A program made the translations under genes and the position numbers. Of a stretch of 64,000 nucleotides of DNA, positions 63,951 through 64,000 are shown piece after piece. Numbering within the stretch: the stretch's first letter is position 1; each line of letters starts with the position of its first letter. The DNA lies in assembly GCA_037127315.1 (NCBI GenBank), contig JBBBDQ010001688.1, positions 291,001 through 355,000 on the forward strand, given 5' to 3'. This stretch comes from Ascarosepion bandense (lineage: Eukaryota > Mollusca > Cephalopoda > Sepiida > Sepiidae). The notes under the pieces were generated by a model. That model was not told the origin of the DNA and searched no databases. It saw nothing but the letters and a program-made list of their open reading frames with translations.

Positions 63951-64000
63951 GGACATCTTTTTCTCTCTTTAATCGTAACGTAGATGTAGAACAAGTTTAA

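Overview
This window is non-coding, repeat-dominated nuclear DNA from an animal, most likely an invertebrate. It is AT-rich, it holds no intact host gene that I can recognise, and almost every long reading frame is either a shadow or a decayed transposon. Evidence for an animal: jockey/CR1-like and other APE-type non-LTR retrotransposon remnants, Tc1/mariner, hAT and Penelope-like pieces, Helitron-like elements, tRNA-derived SINEs, a metazoan-like 28S rRNA fragment, and long (TA)n, (GT)n, (AGAT)n and (ATT)n microsatellites. The species cannot be fixed from sequence alone. A mollusc, possibly a cephalopod, fits the microsatellite and LINE flavour, but that is a guess. LINE-A, LINE-B, LINE-C, SINE-A, SINE-B and 'repeat D' are local names used only here.

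Layout. 0-5.3 kb: degenerate tandem repeats, three Helitron-like copies, a minus-strand LINE-A and a 0.95-kb inverted repeat. 5.3-12 kb: a SINE-A, a 168-bp satellite and three copies of unclassified repeat D. 12-21 kb: LINE-A and LINE-B remnants, a 5S rRNA/SINE composite, a perfect 302-bp duplication, a LINE-C remnant and another Helitron-like copy. 20-28 kb: a cluster of SINE-A copies, one split by a fold-back element, then SINE-B copies and a Penelope-like end with a hammerhead-like motif. 28-38 kb: LINE-B 3' ends, arrays of a LINE-B tail module, a 114-bp minisatellite with dimeric structure, a better-preserved LINE-A copy (35.3-36.0 kb) and LINE-B copy (37.3-37.9 kb), and composite SINE-A dimers. 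38-42 kb: a Tc1-like element with terminal inverted repeats, a 28S rRNA piece held between 99-bp inverted copies of a mariner transposase fragment, and a roughly 395-bp tandem repeat containing a tRNA-Leu-like sequence. 42-50 kb: Helitron-like copies, two Penelope-like segments, a DUF4817-like transposase start, LINE-A reverse transcriptase and an inverted mariner pseudogene. 50-58 kb: LINE-B with (CTAT)n-separated tails, a hAT element with an exact 8-bp target duplication and a nested SINE, and a long Helitron-like copy. 58-64 kb: one large minus-strand LINE-B copy whose endonuclease/linker segment has been amplified together with (ATT)n, then LINE-A and SINE-A copies.

The elements do not form a pathway. 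What stands out is how often they have been combined: structural RNA pieces (5S, 28S, tRNA) joined to mobile DNA, palindromic units embedded in SINE dimers, and several hammerhead-like motifs next to Penelope-like sequence. No cellular operon, CRISPR array or bacterial-type regulatory site is present.
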